A stretch of 64,000 bases of DNA from NCBI GenBank assembly GCA_964527995.1, contig CAZGRP010000003.1, positions 1 through 64,000 of the forward strand, written 5' to 3'. The stretch's first letter is position 1; each line of letters begins with the position of its first letter. The notes beneath the pieces were generated by a model. The model had not been told where the DNA came from and searched no databases. It saw only the letters and a program-made list of their open reading frames with translations. The stretch is from CAZGRP01 sp964527995 (GTDB taxonomy: Bacteria; Zhuqueibacterota; Zhuqueibacteria; Oceanimicrobiales; CAZGRP01). Positions 1 to 9,050 of the stretch are shown in pieces. Both the position numbers and the translations under genes were made by a program.

Positions 1-98
1 TTGAGCTTGGTGTCCTCAGCTTTGTACACCACGCCCATGCCGCCTTCGCCGAGCTTTTCAAGGATCTTGTAGTGGAGTATGGTCTTTCCAATCATCAT
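1..98 (-). CDS. Ser/Thr protein kinase, N-terminal fragment cut by window edge
   Basis: The first 33 codons of another PknB-type kinase are visible, read leftward from ATG codons at 98 or 95. The peptide starts MMIGKTILHYKILEKLGEG and carries the glycine-rich ATP loop GEGGMGVVYKAED, almost identical to the kinases that follow. The rest lies outside the window, so the output domain is unknown. It shows that the kinase array continues beyond the left edge. An upstream AAGGAAAG about a dozen bases before the start may be the ribosome site. The family assignment rests on the paralogs' full-length sequences. Confidence 0.85.
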   Translation of the reverse strand, partial: MMIGKTILHYKILEKLGEGGMGVVYKAEDTKL

Positions 99-204
99 TG
101 CGGTCCCATCTTTCCTTCAGGGGGTCGGTAGACTTGTGGGTCTGATCTGCGTTCATTCAAAAGATGAACGACTTCGGCGTAAATCGTTGCCACGGTCGAA
201 AGGA

Positions 205-2880
205 TTACTTCTTTTCCAGTTCTTTTGTCCAATTTATCACGAGAGCAACCGAGGACGAACTCAGATCCTGCACGAGTGAATTGACGATAAAACGGGTGCC
301 ATCCCCCGAAACATCAAAGTTTTCGGCGACGCTTGTCGGGTTTATTTGGAAGAGCGGCCGGACAGTGCCAACTTCTACGGTCGACCCGCGCACATTGATC
401 TCCGCCACCATGATCTTGTTATCGCTGCTCAAGTAGAAAAGCTCCTTTCCGGCGCTACGCCAACGGGGACGTGTACCGCCGGCCGTTGAGACCTGCCACT
501 TGCCGTCCCGACTTCGCCGCGAGAACGGTCGCACATAGACCTCATTTTGCCCGGATTCATTGGAAACGTAGGCGAGCCACTGTCCGTCCGGAGAAAAAGA
601 AGGATATAACTCATCGAACTCCGTCTGCAAAATGGGGATCGGCTTTCGATCTCCAAAGAGGGGCAATACCCACAAATCTGCTCGTGTTTCAGGATCGCCG
701 TAAGTAATATAAGCGATAAACCTCCCATCGGATGACCAATCGAAAGGCTGCTTGTTTTCTTCGGATTCGAAGAGAATCTCTTCTCTGCCGGCGCCGCTCG
801 CAGCTCTCTGATGCAGGTTGAAGATGCCGTCGCGGCTGGACTGAAACACGATGCGTTTGCCGTCCGGGGACCAGATCGGAAATCGATCACCTGCAAGACC
901 AAATGTAAGACGGGTCCTAGCGCCGCGTATTAAGTCGTATAGCCAAATATCATTTTGACGTGACTGACGATCAAAGATCGCCGCCGCAGCCTGCCGTCCA
1001 TCTGGCGAATAACGAACCGACATGTAATTGTTGACGTCGCCGACCGAGCTCAGTTGTTTGCCGGCCCGGTCGAGGACAATGAGCTTCGATCCTCCTTGCC
1101 TGGCTCCCCAGCGATAGGCCAGGATTCCATTTTCCGAGACCGAGAAACTGGCCAAGTCCCCCACCGTCATGTCGTAGTACATCTGTGCTGCAATCGGAAT
1201 CACCTCACCCTTGAGCTCGAGCGCATTGATGTCAAACCGTTGCGCCACAAGTGTTCCACGGCGATGGAACAGCAGATAGCCGGCAGCATAGGCCACATTC
1301 GAAGAAGCGTGCACAAGGTGCTTGTTCATCTTCATGTCGAGCGATCCGACATAGATGCCTTTTCCCTCGCCTGGGATGTCTGCCGCAGAAGTCTGGGCGA
1401 AATAGAGAAAGTGCTTGCCGTCGGGCAGGAAGTAGGGCCAGCGGTGGGCAATTTCCTTCCGCGTGCTATCGAGCTTTGTGACGGGAGTCGGTGTGCCTCC
1501 TGTCGCCGGAACCAGATAGAGGGGACCTGAAGCCAAGGGTGCAAATAGGATCATGTCGTCCTTGCTCCATGTTCCGCCCCGCGCTTCGGGCGCACTGTCA
1601 ATTGTGAGAGGAGGACTGCCGATCGCCTCGATTTTTTTCAGCTTGTTGTCGGCAAAAAACCCGATAAAGCGGTTGTCCGGCGACCAGAACGGATCACTGG
1701 CGCCCTCGGTACCCGCAAGCCAACGGGCGGACAGTGCATTGAGAGAGCGAACCCAAAGGTGAGTCTTTCCGGAGGAATCCGTGGCGACAAACGCCAGGGT
1801 GCGGCCGTCGGGCGATAGAGCCAGGTGTCTTCCCCACCCAACCTGGCCGGTGAAAACGGACCCTCCCTCCAGAGGAATAAAGGCGCGGAGGGTTGCCCGT
1901 TGCGCCGGCGGTGGACGCAAATAGATCAAGGTAAGCGCGGCCAGCGTCACAAGGAAGGACACGGCTGCAAGTACCCAAGGCAGACGCATGTTGGACTTGG
2001 TCACCGGGGGAGTCAGAATCGTCTTGCTGGAAATTCTGGATCTACTCATGAATGTCGACTCAATCCCCTTTAAATCCGCCGGCAATTCATCCACGTGCTG
2101 GTAGCGGGTGGCCGGATCTTTGGCCAGCGCCTTGGCGACGATGCCATCCAGCGCGATCGGCACGCCGCTGCGCAGGGCGGTCAGCGGCTCCGGCTCTTCG
2201 TTGAGAATCGAGTAAATCACCGCCTGTTCGTAGTCGCCCTTGAACGGCAGTCGCCCGGAGATCATTTCGTGCAACACCACACCCAGCGACCATATGTCTG
2301 AGCGATGATCCACCATCTCGCCGCGCGCCTGTTCCGGCGACATATACGCGGCAGTGCCCAGGGTGGCGCCCTGCATCGTCATCCTGGTTTGGTCAGAAAG
2401 TTTGGCCAAGCCGAAATCCATGATCTTCACCTGACCTCTGCTTGTGACCATGACGTTGGCGCTCTTGATGTCGCGATGGACGATGCCTTTTTCATGTGCC
2501 GCTTGCAGGCCAGCGGCGATCTGGGTAGCGTAGTCAATGGCTTTGTCCAGATCCAGCGGTCCGGCAGTTGCCCGACGGTTCGCTGCTACGATTTCGTGCA
2601 GGGATTGACCGTCGATGTATTCCATGGCGATGAACAAGCGACCCCCGTCCTCATCGATGGCGTAGACGTGGGCGATGTTGGCGTGGTTGAGCGCCGCGGC
2701 CGCCTGGGCTTCGCGCAGAAAGCGGTCCTTCTCCGCCTGGCCTTGCAGGGCGTTCATCGGCAGGAATTTCAGCGCGACTTCGCGCCTAAGCTTCGTGTCT
2801 TCGGCTCTGTAGACAACGCCCATGCCGCCGCGGCCGAGCTCTTCCAGAATCTTGTAATGGAGTATGGTTTTGCCAATCAT
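205..2880 (-). CDS. Transmembrane Ser/Thr kinase with TolB-like beta-propeller
   Basis: This is a PknB/Hanks-type kinase of about 891 residues. It has glycine loop GRGGMGVVY at 16-24, Lys38, HRD at 135-137, DFG at 155-157 and an SPEQARG activation-segment motif. One membrane helix lies near residues 300-322. The remaining ~560 residues are WD40/TolB-type repeats with recurring SPDG turns (for example WSPDGKRIVF), which form an extracytoplasmic propeller. The kinase should sit in the cytoplasm and the propeller in the periplasm. The ATG at 2880 was chosen because GGAGG lies 8 bases upstream; a GTG three codons earlier overlaps that site. It is one of a tandem set of paralogs. The ligand and substrates are not evident. 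Confidence 0.9.
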   Translation of the reverse strand: MIGKTILHYKILEELGRGGMGVVYRAEDTKLRREVALKFLPMNALQGQAEKDRFLREAQAAAALNHANIAHVYAIDEDGGRLFIAMEYIDGQSLHEIVAANRRATAGPLDLDKAIDYATQIAAGLQAAHEKGIVHRDIKSANVMVTSRGQVKIMDFGLAKLSDQTRMTMQGATLGTAAYMSPEQARGEMVDHRSDIWSLGVVLHEMISGRLPFKGDYEQAVIYSILNEEPEPLTALRSGVPIALDGIVAKALAKDPATRYQHVDELPADLKGIESTFMSRSRISSKTILTPPVTKSNMRLPWVLAAVSFLVTLAALTLIYLRPPPAQRATLRAFIPLEGGSVFTGQVGWGRHLALSPDGRTLAFVATDSSGKTHLWVRSLNALSARWLAGTEGASDPFWSPDNRFIGFFADNKLKKIEAIGSPPLTIDSAPEARGGTWSKDDMILFAPLASGPLYLVPATGGTPTPVTKLDSTRKEIAHRWPYFLPDGKHFLYFAQTSAADIPGEGKGIYVGSLDMKMNKHLVHASSNVAYAAGYLLFHRRGTLVAQRFDINALELKGEVIPIAAQMYYDMTVGDLASFSVSENGILAYRWGARQGGSKLIVLDRAGKQLSSVGDVNNYMSVRYSPDGRQAAAAIFDRQSRQNDIWLYDLIRGARTRLTFGLAGDRFPIWSPDGKRIVFQSSRDGIFNLHQRAASGAGREEILFESEENKQPFDWSSDGRFIAYITYGDPETRADLWVLPLFGDRKPIPILQTEFDELYPSFSPDGQWLAYVSNESGQNEVYVRPFSRRSRDGKWQVSTAGGTRPRWRSAGKELFYLSSDNKIMVAEINVRGSTVEVGTVRPLFQINPTSVAENFDVSGDGTRFIVNSLVQDLSSSSVALVINWTKELEKK

Positions 2881-2932
2881 CGACGACACCTCCAGCCTCG
2901 CAAGTTACCGCCCCTCTTATTCCCCGCCCTTT

Positions 2933-3112
2933 GCTTAGAATTTTTTTGAATTGCGGGTCATCCCGAAAAGCTTCAAAGTCGGGGTCATTTTCAATCCATT
3001 CAATAATATTCTTCTAACCCATCGCGATCGTCTTCCGCAAAAGCTTAAAGGCTTCTTGTTCATTACCAAGTTGGGCATGGGTGCAGGCACAATTGTAAAG
3101 TGCAGGACCATC
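2933..3112 (-). pseudogene. Relic of a TPR-kinase C-terminus
   Basis: Translated leftward from 3112, this stretch reads DGPALYNCACTHAQLG and, about 20 residues on, IEWIENDPDFEAFRDDP. It matches the last 60 residues of the TPR kinase at 9051-11150 (YYGACLYARLGEK and EWIRRDPDFEGIREEP). A TAG at 3014-3016 replaces the tyrosine expected in the paralog's AAGYEN. No start codon or upstream TPR or kinase domain remains. The preceding gene stops at 3136. It looks like the tail of a kinase gene whose body was lost when the array was rearranged. The homology is read by eye but is strong over both blocks. Confidence 0.75.
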
Positions 3113-3135
3113 GTCCATCGTCGATTATCGATTTC

Positions 3136-5169
3136 TCATCTGTTCACGGGCCCCAGATAATGGTCCAGCCAGGCAAGCATCTCCTTGGCCACTTCGGTGC
3201 GCGGCACCGAGTGCCCNNNNNNNNNNNNNNNNNNNNNNNNNNNNNNNNNNNNNNNNNNNNNNNNNNNNNNNNNNNNNNNNNNNNNNNNNNNNNNNNNNNN
3301 NNNNNNNNNNNNNNNNCCCAGCAACCAGGAGCACGCTGCCTTTGATGCGTTTCTCGACAGCGGGGATGATGCCGCCCATGGCGCCGCCCCAACTGACGCC
3401 GTAGTAGACCAGTTTGTCGCGGTTGATGTCTTCGCGGGTGTCGAGATAGTCGATAGACCGGCTGAAATCTTTGGCCCACATGATCACGTGGTCCTTCCAG
3501 AAGTTGGTCTCATTCGGATAGTCGGAACGCAGGGCATCTCCTCGTTCATAAGTGCTTTTGTAAATGGGATACATCAGCGCACGACCGCTTTTCAGGATAA
3601 AATCTCTCGACCCTGGGCTCAGCGATTCGCTTGACCGCGTGTGAATCGCCCCGGAGCCGGGGAAGTAGATCACGGTCTGGAAAGGCGGTTTGGCGTTTTT
3701 CGGCAGAAAGAGGTACGCCATCATGCGCTCGTTGTCGTAGGCCGCGTCAAAGATGATTTTCTGGCGAACCCAGTTTTCGCTTTGCCGTTCGGAGTCGATG
3801 ACGGCATTGAGCGGCGTTTTGTCATAGGCGTATTGGCGCAGAAAAAGCTCGAATGTGGCGTCGGAAACCGGTTTTTCTGCCATGAAATTTCGGAACGGTA
3901 ACTTGATCGTCTGTTCCAGTTTGGCATGGTCCGCCTCGCCCTGGAGGTAACGAATGCAGCGAAAGCCATTGGTTGCCGAGCGGTCGAAGGCGGATTGAGC
4001 ATAGGCATCGTTAAAGGCATAGGCCGGGTCGTTCCAGCCGCCGCCGAGAATAAAGCGGCCGCCACGACTGCTTCGATTGATGCACCATTCCCGCACGTTC
4101 CCCGCCAGGTCAAAGATGCCGAACCGATTCATGCTTTTGCTTTTTCCTACCGGCAGCAACGTTTTGGCGGTGAGGTTGCTTAGCGGAACGATGGCCGGAC
4201 TGGCCCAGGTAAGCGCAACCCGGTCCCAGTGATAAACGGTGGGCAGGCTTTTGCCGACAAACTCGGCGTAGGCCGCCGCTTCGTACCAACTCACGCCGGT
4301 CACGGGATAAGCGGCCTCTCCATCCGCGTAATCCCCAACCTCCCAGGTCGACGGGCCTGGCTGCCCGGTCTTGTCTACAAAAAGCGCAAGAGCTTCCTCC
4401 CAGGTTAAGTCGCGACCATCTTTCCGGAAAGGGTGTTTCCAGTACGCCCGGTTCTGGTACCCGCCGGCGTCCACGAATCGCTTGTATTCCTGGTTAGTGA
4501 CCTCGAAGCGATCCATGAGAAAATCGCCCACGGGCACGAATGGATGCTGCTCCAGGCCGGGCATGTGCAGTCCGGCGGGAGCGGCAGAGATGTCGAACCA
4601 GGTCGCAGAGTTTGGAACGAATTCCATCTCGTCCGGGAAGCTACCGGCTTGCGCCAGGGTATAAAGCAGCGTGTCGCTCAAAAACCCGGCATTCCAAATC
4701 ACATCATGGGCGGTACTATAGCCCTCTTTTTCTATCTTTACCCTGGAAAACCCAATGGGAAATGCAATGCTGTCGAGAGGTGTTTCTCCAAAGAAACGCC
4801 AAGCCTGCCCAGAGTCAGCGTAAGCCTTGGCATAAACCCGAACGCCGGCAGGATTGGAAAAAATCCGGAGACCGCGCAAGAATTTAGATTTGAGGTTCTT
4901 GAGCAGTGGATCGTCCGGGATGAGCGGCGTAATCTGCTGGCTCAACTTGAAGGCAGTCCAGGATTCTTGACCTTCGCCGGTCCAGGGAATGTCATCCACC
5001 AACGCCTCGATCTGCGGCAACACTTCCTGTCGCGCCCAGCGCACTTTGGCGTTCTGGCGCCTCGTCCAGGTCAACAATACCACCAGCCCAACGACCAAGA
5101 AGATGATCGGAACGGCCACCGCAGGCTTGCGCAGCAGGGTGCTGAGCGTCATTTCCCCGGAAACGCTCC
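3136..5169 (-). CDS. C-terminal part of kinase-FGE-hydrolase protein (split by gaps)
   Basis: This is the continuation of the kinase at 5318-6239, separated only by an artificial gap. In order it holds a membrane helix (AVPIIFLVVGLVVLL), a PEGA-like segment, and a formylglycine-generating-enzyme/sulfatase-modifying domain (MDRFEVTNQEYKRF, VTGVSWYEAAAYAEF, FGIFDLAGNVREW, GGGWND). Then comes an alpha/beta hydrolase of dienelactone-hydrolase type with nucleophile motif GVSWGG. Reading through the 100 N at 3217-3316 shifts frame. The proper C-terminus is GHSVPRTEVAKEMLAWLDHY, ending at 3136, with a likely catalytic His in GHS. Perhaps 50 or more residues are missing in the gap, including the acid residue of the triad. 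Family knowledge: FGE-like domains in such kinases usually serve as binding modules. Substrate unknown. Confidence 0.85.
3217..3316. other. Assembly gap, 100 N
   Basis: A run of exactly 100 N inside the alpha/beta-hydrolase domain. The frame before the gap (ending VLLVAG) and the frame after it that gives a sensible C-terminus (GHSVPRTE) differ when 100 bases are assumed. The true missing length is therefore a multiple of three and 100 is a placeholder. The flanks share no overlap. Confidence 0.95.
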
Positions 5170-5365
5170 CTTCCGCTGAGGTCTGCTCGTTCAGGTCATG
5201 GAGAAGCTCGCTGGCTGNNNNNNNNNNNNNNNNNNNNNNNNNNNNNNNNNNNNNNNNNNNNNNNNNNNNNNNNNNNNNNNNNNNNNNNNNNNNNNNNNNN
5301 NNNNNNNNNNNNNNNNNCTTCCGCTGAGGTCTGCTCGTTCAGGTCATGGAGAAGCTCGCTGGCTG
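5170..5365. repeat. 48-bp exact repeat flanking 100-N gap: unmerged contig overlap
   Basis: Bases 5170-5217 and 5318-5365 are identical over 48 positions and sit immediately on either side of the N run 5218-5317. Two contig ends therefore overlapped by 48 bp and were scaffolded instead of joined. Deleting 5170-5317 makes one uninterrupted reading frame: ...QTSAE from the kinase joins GSVSGEMTLSTLL of the next segment. Confidence 0.93.
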
Positions 5366-6239
5366 CGGCGTAACGCTCCTCTGGGTTTTTGGCCAGGCAC
5401 CGGTTGACAATCTGGACCAGAGCCTCCGGAACATCGTCGCGATAACTCGAAATCGGCTCAGGCTCCTCATTCAAAATAGCATAGATCACCGCCTGTTCGT
5501 AGTCGCCTGGAAAGGGCACTTGCCCGGTGAGCATTTCATAGAGCACGACTCCGAAAGACCATAGGTCCGAACGTTCGTCCGCTTCTTCCCTGCGTGCCTG
5601 CTCGGGCGACATGTAGGCCGCTGTTCCGACTGTGGTGCCAACCTTCGTGACCTGAGCGCCACCACGAACTTTGGCCAAGCCGAAATCCATAATCTTCACC
5701 TGGCCGGATGCGGTTACCATGATGTTGCTGGATTTGATGTCGCGGTGCACGATCCCTTTGGCGTGGGCGGCCTGCAAGCCTGCGGCGACTTGAGTGGCGT
5801 AGCTGAGGACATTGTCGATAGGTAGAACACCCCTCGCCCTTTGGGCACCCAAGTCCTCGCTTGAAGGCAATACACCCCCCTCAGTCCCCCCTCGAGAGGG
5901 ATACACCCCCCTTGGTCCCCCTTCGAGGGGGGTCAGTGGGGTGTCGATGACTTCGCGCAATTCCTTGCCCTCGATGTACTCCATGACAATGAACCTTTCA
6001 CCATCGTGTTCTTCGATGGCGTGGATCGCTGCGATGTTTGGGTGGTTGAGGGCCGCCGCTGCCTGGGCCTCGATTTTGAAGCGCGCACGATCATCTGCGC
6101 TGGCAGCTATCTGGCGCGGCAGAAATTTGATCGCCACCGTGCGCTTGAGCCTGGTGTCCTCCGCTTTGTACACCACGCCCATGCCCCCTTCGCCGATTTT
6201 CTCAAAAATGTCGTAGTGGAGAATAGTTTTGCCGTTCAT
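5318..6239 (-). CDS. N-terminal kinase part of kinase-FGE-hydrolase protein
   Basis: A Hanks-type Ser/Thr kinase domain with GEGGMGVVYKAED, HRDIKSSNIM, IMDFGLAK and MSPEQARREEADERSD motifs. It ends in the usual CLAKNPEERYAAASELL helix just before the assembly gap. Start ATG 6239 was chosen over 6245 because GAGG lies 7 bases before it. With the spurious gap removed it continues in frame into 3136-5169, giving a protein of well over 950 residues. Between the strand leading to the hinge and the HRD helix (about residues 99-140) it carries an extra Gly/Pro-rich segment absent from its paralogs, encoded by a palindromic element. Catalytic residues are intact, so activity is possible despite the insertion. 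Confidence 0.9.
5826..5945. repeat. Palindromic C/G-run element inserted in frame in kinase gene
   Basis: Three related blocks begin ACACCCC at 5827, 5872 and 5902. Two of them contain hairpins: CCCTC-GA-GAGGG near 5888-5900 and CCCCC-TTCGA-GGGGG at 5916-5930. The whole is closed by a GGGGTGT arm. It is translated on the minus strand as TPLTPLEGGPRGVYPSRGG and onward, with no stop. Paralogous kinases have only about 14 residues at this place. It behaves like the protein-tolerated palindromic elements known from Rickettsia (RPE type), although the sequence family is not one I can name. Confidence 0.75.
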
Positions 6240-6283
6240 AAACATTCCTCAACCAGAACGTCGGTCCCTGCCTTGATCGTTTC

Positions 6284-8983
6284 TTAGTCTCGCTTGCCCT
6301 TCTCAAACCGCCCCCGCAGTTCCTCACCCCAATTCAGAATCACATTGATGGTCGCGCTACTTTGGCTTGAGTCGCTGTTTCGCACCATGATAAATCTTTG
6401 TCCATCAGGGGTGACATCATAATTTGCGGCGGCGGTGTTCGGCAAGAACATCTGGGTCACGTCGAACAATTCTCTTGATTTGCCAACCGAAAAGACCGGT
6501 TGCGTTTGAACCACTACGGACATCATCCTGCCCAGTGTGGTATAGTAGAACAGCGCCTTGCCGTCCGGCGCCCACATCGGCGCCAGCCCTCCCTCATTGG
6601 AGACCTGCCATTTCCCTGTCAAATGCGGGTAGGTGCTTACAATAACTTCGAACCTCCCGCTTTCGTTCGTGCCGTACGTGATGAAATGACCTCCAGGTGA
6701 GTTGATCCCCGTGTATTCGAAATAGGGCGATGCAATCAGCGGCACCGGCTCTTTCTTTTGGTTGAGATCGAACAAGAGAATGTCTCCTTCGGTCAGTCCG
6801 CTCTGTCGATTGAGAATCAATTGCGTGCCGTCCGACGAAATGGATATCGGATTCACAGGCCCACTGCCTGGCAGGATGAGTTCCGCGGCGCGGCTGCCAT
6901 CGATGGGCTTGACCATGACGCCCCGTTTTCCCGCCAGGGCTGAGCTAAAGAAGATCCTCTTGCTATCCTTACTCCAAACTGGACTCCACATGCTCTGGCC
7001 AAAGGTAAACCTGCCAAAGACGCCGGTGGTGAGGTCATAGAGCCAGATGTCGGTGTTCGTGCCGTACAGCAAACCGATGGTCACCGCCAGTTTCTTGCCA
7101 TCCGGAGAAATCCGCGGTATGCTGTAGGGCTTCCTGGGTAGTGGGAGGGGCTCGACTTTGCCCTGCCGGTCGATCCAAACCAGCTCCATTTCTTCGTTCC
7201 GCGCTCCTGGAATATAGACCAGCTTTCCTGTACGTGACAGGTCAAAATGCGAAACGCCACTGCCGAGGTCGCCGGCAACATTGTCGATAACCAATTGCAG
7301 GGGCTCGGTGGTTCTGAATGACTTCAAGCTAAAAGGCGCGGCCAGCAAAGCGCCATTGCGGGCGACGACGAGATAGCCGGGTTCTATATAGCGGGCCATT
7401 TCGCCCCGGACATTCAGAATGTGACGCTCTCCGCTCTTCAGAGACTGAATCGCCAATTCGGCGTTCGTATATGAATCGGGACTGTCCATGTCGCCGATGG
7501 TGTAGAGGACCCATTCGCCGCCAGGAAGGACTTGCGGCCAGCGATGCGTGCGCTCGTGGCGGGCACTGTCGGGGACCGAAACGGCCCGCAGCTTGCCACC
7601 GCCGGCCGAAACACTCATCAAACCGGAGGTGAATGTCGGGGATAAAATGATGGTTTCCTCCAGCCCCCAACTGGCGCCGCGAAAACCAGGCGCGTCGCAG
7701 AGGGTCTCGACCGCGCCGCCCGTAGCGGCAACCTTCTTGAGTTTACCGTCGGCCAGGAACGCAAGCCACTGGCCATCGGGAGAGAAGAAAGGCGAGGTAG
7801 CGTTGGTGGTGCCGCTGATGGGCAAGGCCTCGAAGCTGTTCATTGGCCGCACAAAGAGCTGCGTCACGCCGTTTTCGGTTACGGCGTAGGCGACCTGATC
7901 GCCATCGGGCGAGACCGCAATGGCCGGTATCTCCGTCCGAAGCAACTGCTGCTTTTGAGAAACGAAAGCAGAGATATTCAGGCGTCCCGTTTGTGGACTC
8001 ATCCCGTCACGTTGTCCCAGAAACAGCATCAGGAGCACGGTGAATGCAATCGCCATCACCCCCGCCACTATCCACGGCAGTCTGGAACCTTCCGCAGGTT
8101 TGAAACCCTCGGAAGGTTGAGACACAGTTGAAATCCGCGACCCACTGAGCGAGGCTGTGCCGAGCGCCTTCAAATCGGCCGGCAGTTCATCCACATGCTG
8201 GTAGCGGGTGGCCGGGTCTTTGGCCAGCGCTTTGGCAATGATGCCATCAAGTGCAATCGGCACACCGGATCGCAAAGCGGTGAGCGGTAGCGGCTCTTCA
8301 TTTTGAATAGAATAAATAACCGCCTGCTCGTAGTCGCCCTTAAACGGGAGCTGGCCGGAGATCATTTCGTAGAGCACCACGCCCAGCGACCAGATGTCCG
8401 ATCGGTTGTCCGCTTCTTCGCCGCGCGCCTGTTCGGGCGACATGTACGCCGCCGTGCCCAGGGTCGTGCCCTGCACAGTCATCTTGCTACGGTGGGCGAG
8501 CTTGGCCAGGCCAAAATCCATGATTTTCACCTGGCCTTTGTCCGTGACCATGATGTTTGAGGATTTGATGTCACGGTGGGTGATGCCTTTTTCGTGGGCC
8601 GCCTGCAGGCCTGCAGCGATCTGGGTGGCGTAATCGATGGCTTTATCCAACTCTGATACCGGCGAGGTGACCTCGCCCCTGCGGAGAATCTGTTCTATTG
8701 ATTTTCCTTCGATAGATTCCATGACGATGAACATTTCGTCATCGTGTTCTTCGATGGCGAAAATCGTGGCAATGTTGGGGTGACTCAACGCTGCTGCTGC
8801 CTGCGCCTCGATCTTGAACCGCGCGCGTTCCTCCTCGCTGGCGGCGATCTGCCGCGGCAGGAACTTGATCGCGACATCGCGCTTGAGTTTGGCGTCCTCG
8901 GCTCTGTAGACGACACCCATGCCGCCTTCGCCGAGCTTTTCTGTAATCTTGTAGTGGAGGATGATTTTGCCGACCATGTTCAT
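6284..8983 (-). CDS. Transmembrane Ser/Thr kinase with TolB-like propeller
   Basis: An 899-residue paralog of the kinase at 205-2880. The N-terminal catalytic domain has GEGGMGVVYRAED, THRDIKSSNIM (Thr in place of the usual Val before HRD), IMDFGLAK and MSPEQARGEEADNRSD. One helix lies near residue 300 (RLPWIVAGVMAIAFTVLLMLF). It is followed by a WD40/TolB-type propeller (FSPDGQWLAFLADG, ISPDGKKLAVTIG, VTPDGQRFIMVRN). Start ATG 8983 has no clear ribosome site, and a second ATG lies two codons on. The 38-bp spacing to the upstream gene suggests co-transcription. Role inferred: an envelope sensor phosphorylating cytoplasmic targets. Confidence 0.9.
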   Translation of the reverse strand: MNMVGKIILHYKITEKLGEGGMGVVYRAEDAKLKRDVAIKFLPRQIAASEEERARFKIEAQAAAALSHPNIATIFAIEEHDDEMFIVMESIEGKSIEQILRRGEVTSPVSELDKAIDYATQIAAGLQAAHEKGITHRDIKSSNIMVTDKGQVKIMDFGLAKLAHRSKMTVQGTTLGTAAYMSPEQARGEEADNRSDIWSLGVVLYEMISGQLPFKGDYEQAVIYSIQNEEPLPLTALRSGVPIALDGIIAKALAKDPATRYQHVDELPADLKALGTASLSGSRISTVSQPSEGFKPAEGSRLPWIVAGVMAIAFTVLLMLFLGQRDGMSPQTGRLNISAFVSQKQQLLRTEIPAIAVSPDGDQVAYAVTENGVTQLFVRPMNSFEALPISGTTNATSPFFSPDGQWLAFLADGKLKKVAATGGAVETLCDAPGFRGASWGLEETIILSPTFTSGLMSVSAGGGKLRAVSVPDSARHERTHRWPQVLPGGEWVLYTIGDMDSPDSYTNAELAIQSLKSGERHILNVRGEMARYIEPGYLVVARNGALLAAPFSLKSFRTTEPLQLVIDNVAGDLGSGVSHFDLSRTGKLVYIPGARNEEMELVWIDRQGKVEPLPLPRKPYSIPRISPDGKKLAVTIGLLYGTNTDIWLYDLTTGVFGRFTFGQSMWSPVWSKDSKRIFFSSALAGKRGVMVKPIDGSRAAELILPGSGPVNPISISSDGTQLILNRQSGLTEGDILLFDLNQKKEPVPLIASPYFEYTGINSPGGHFITYGTNESGRFEVIVSTYPHLTGKWQVSNEGGLAPMWAPDGKALFYYTTLGRMMSVVVQTQPVFSVGKSRELFDVTQMFLPNTAAANYDVTPDGQRFIMVRNSDSSQSSATINVILNWGEELRGRFEKGKRD

Positions 8984-9050
8984 CTAGAGCTTGTTTGGAA
9001 AGAGATACCAACCCCGGCCTGTGCCAGGTTTGGAGAGATTCCGTGACCCG

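Noticed and set aside
150..170. CGTTCAT/ATGAACG hairpin after the first kinase gene
   Set aside because: Seven-base stem without a following T-run; too weak to call a terminator.
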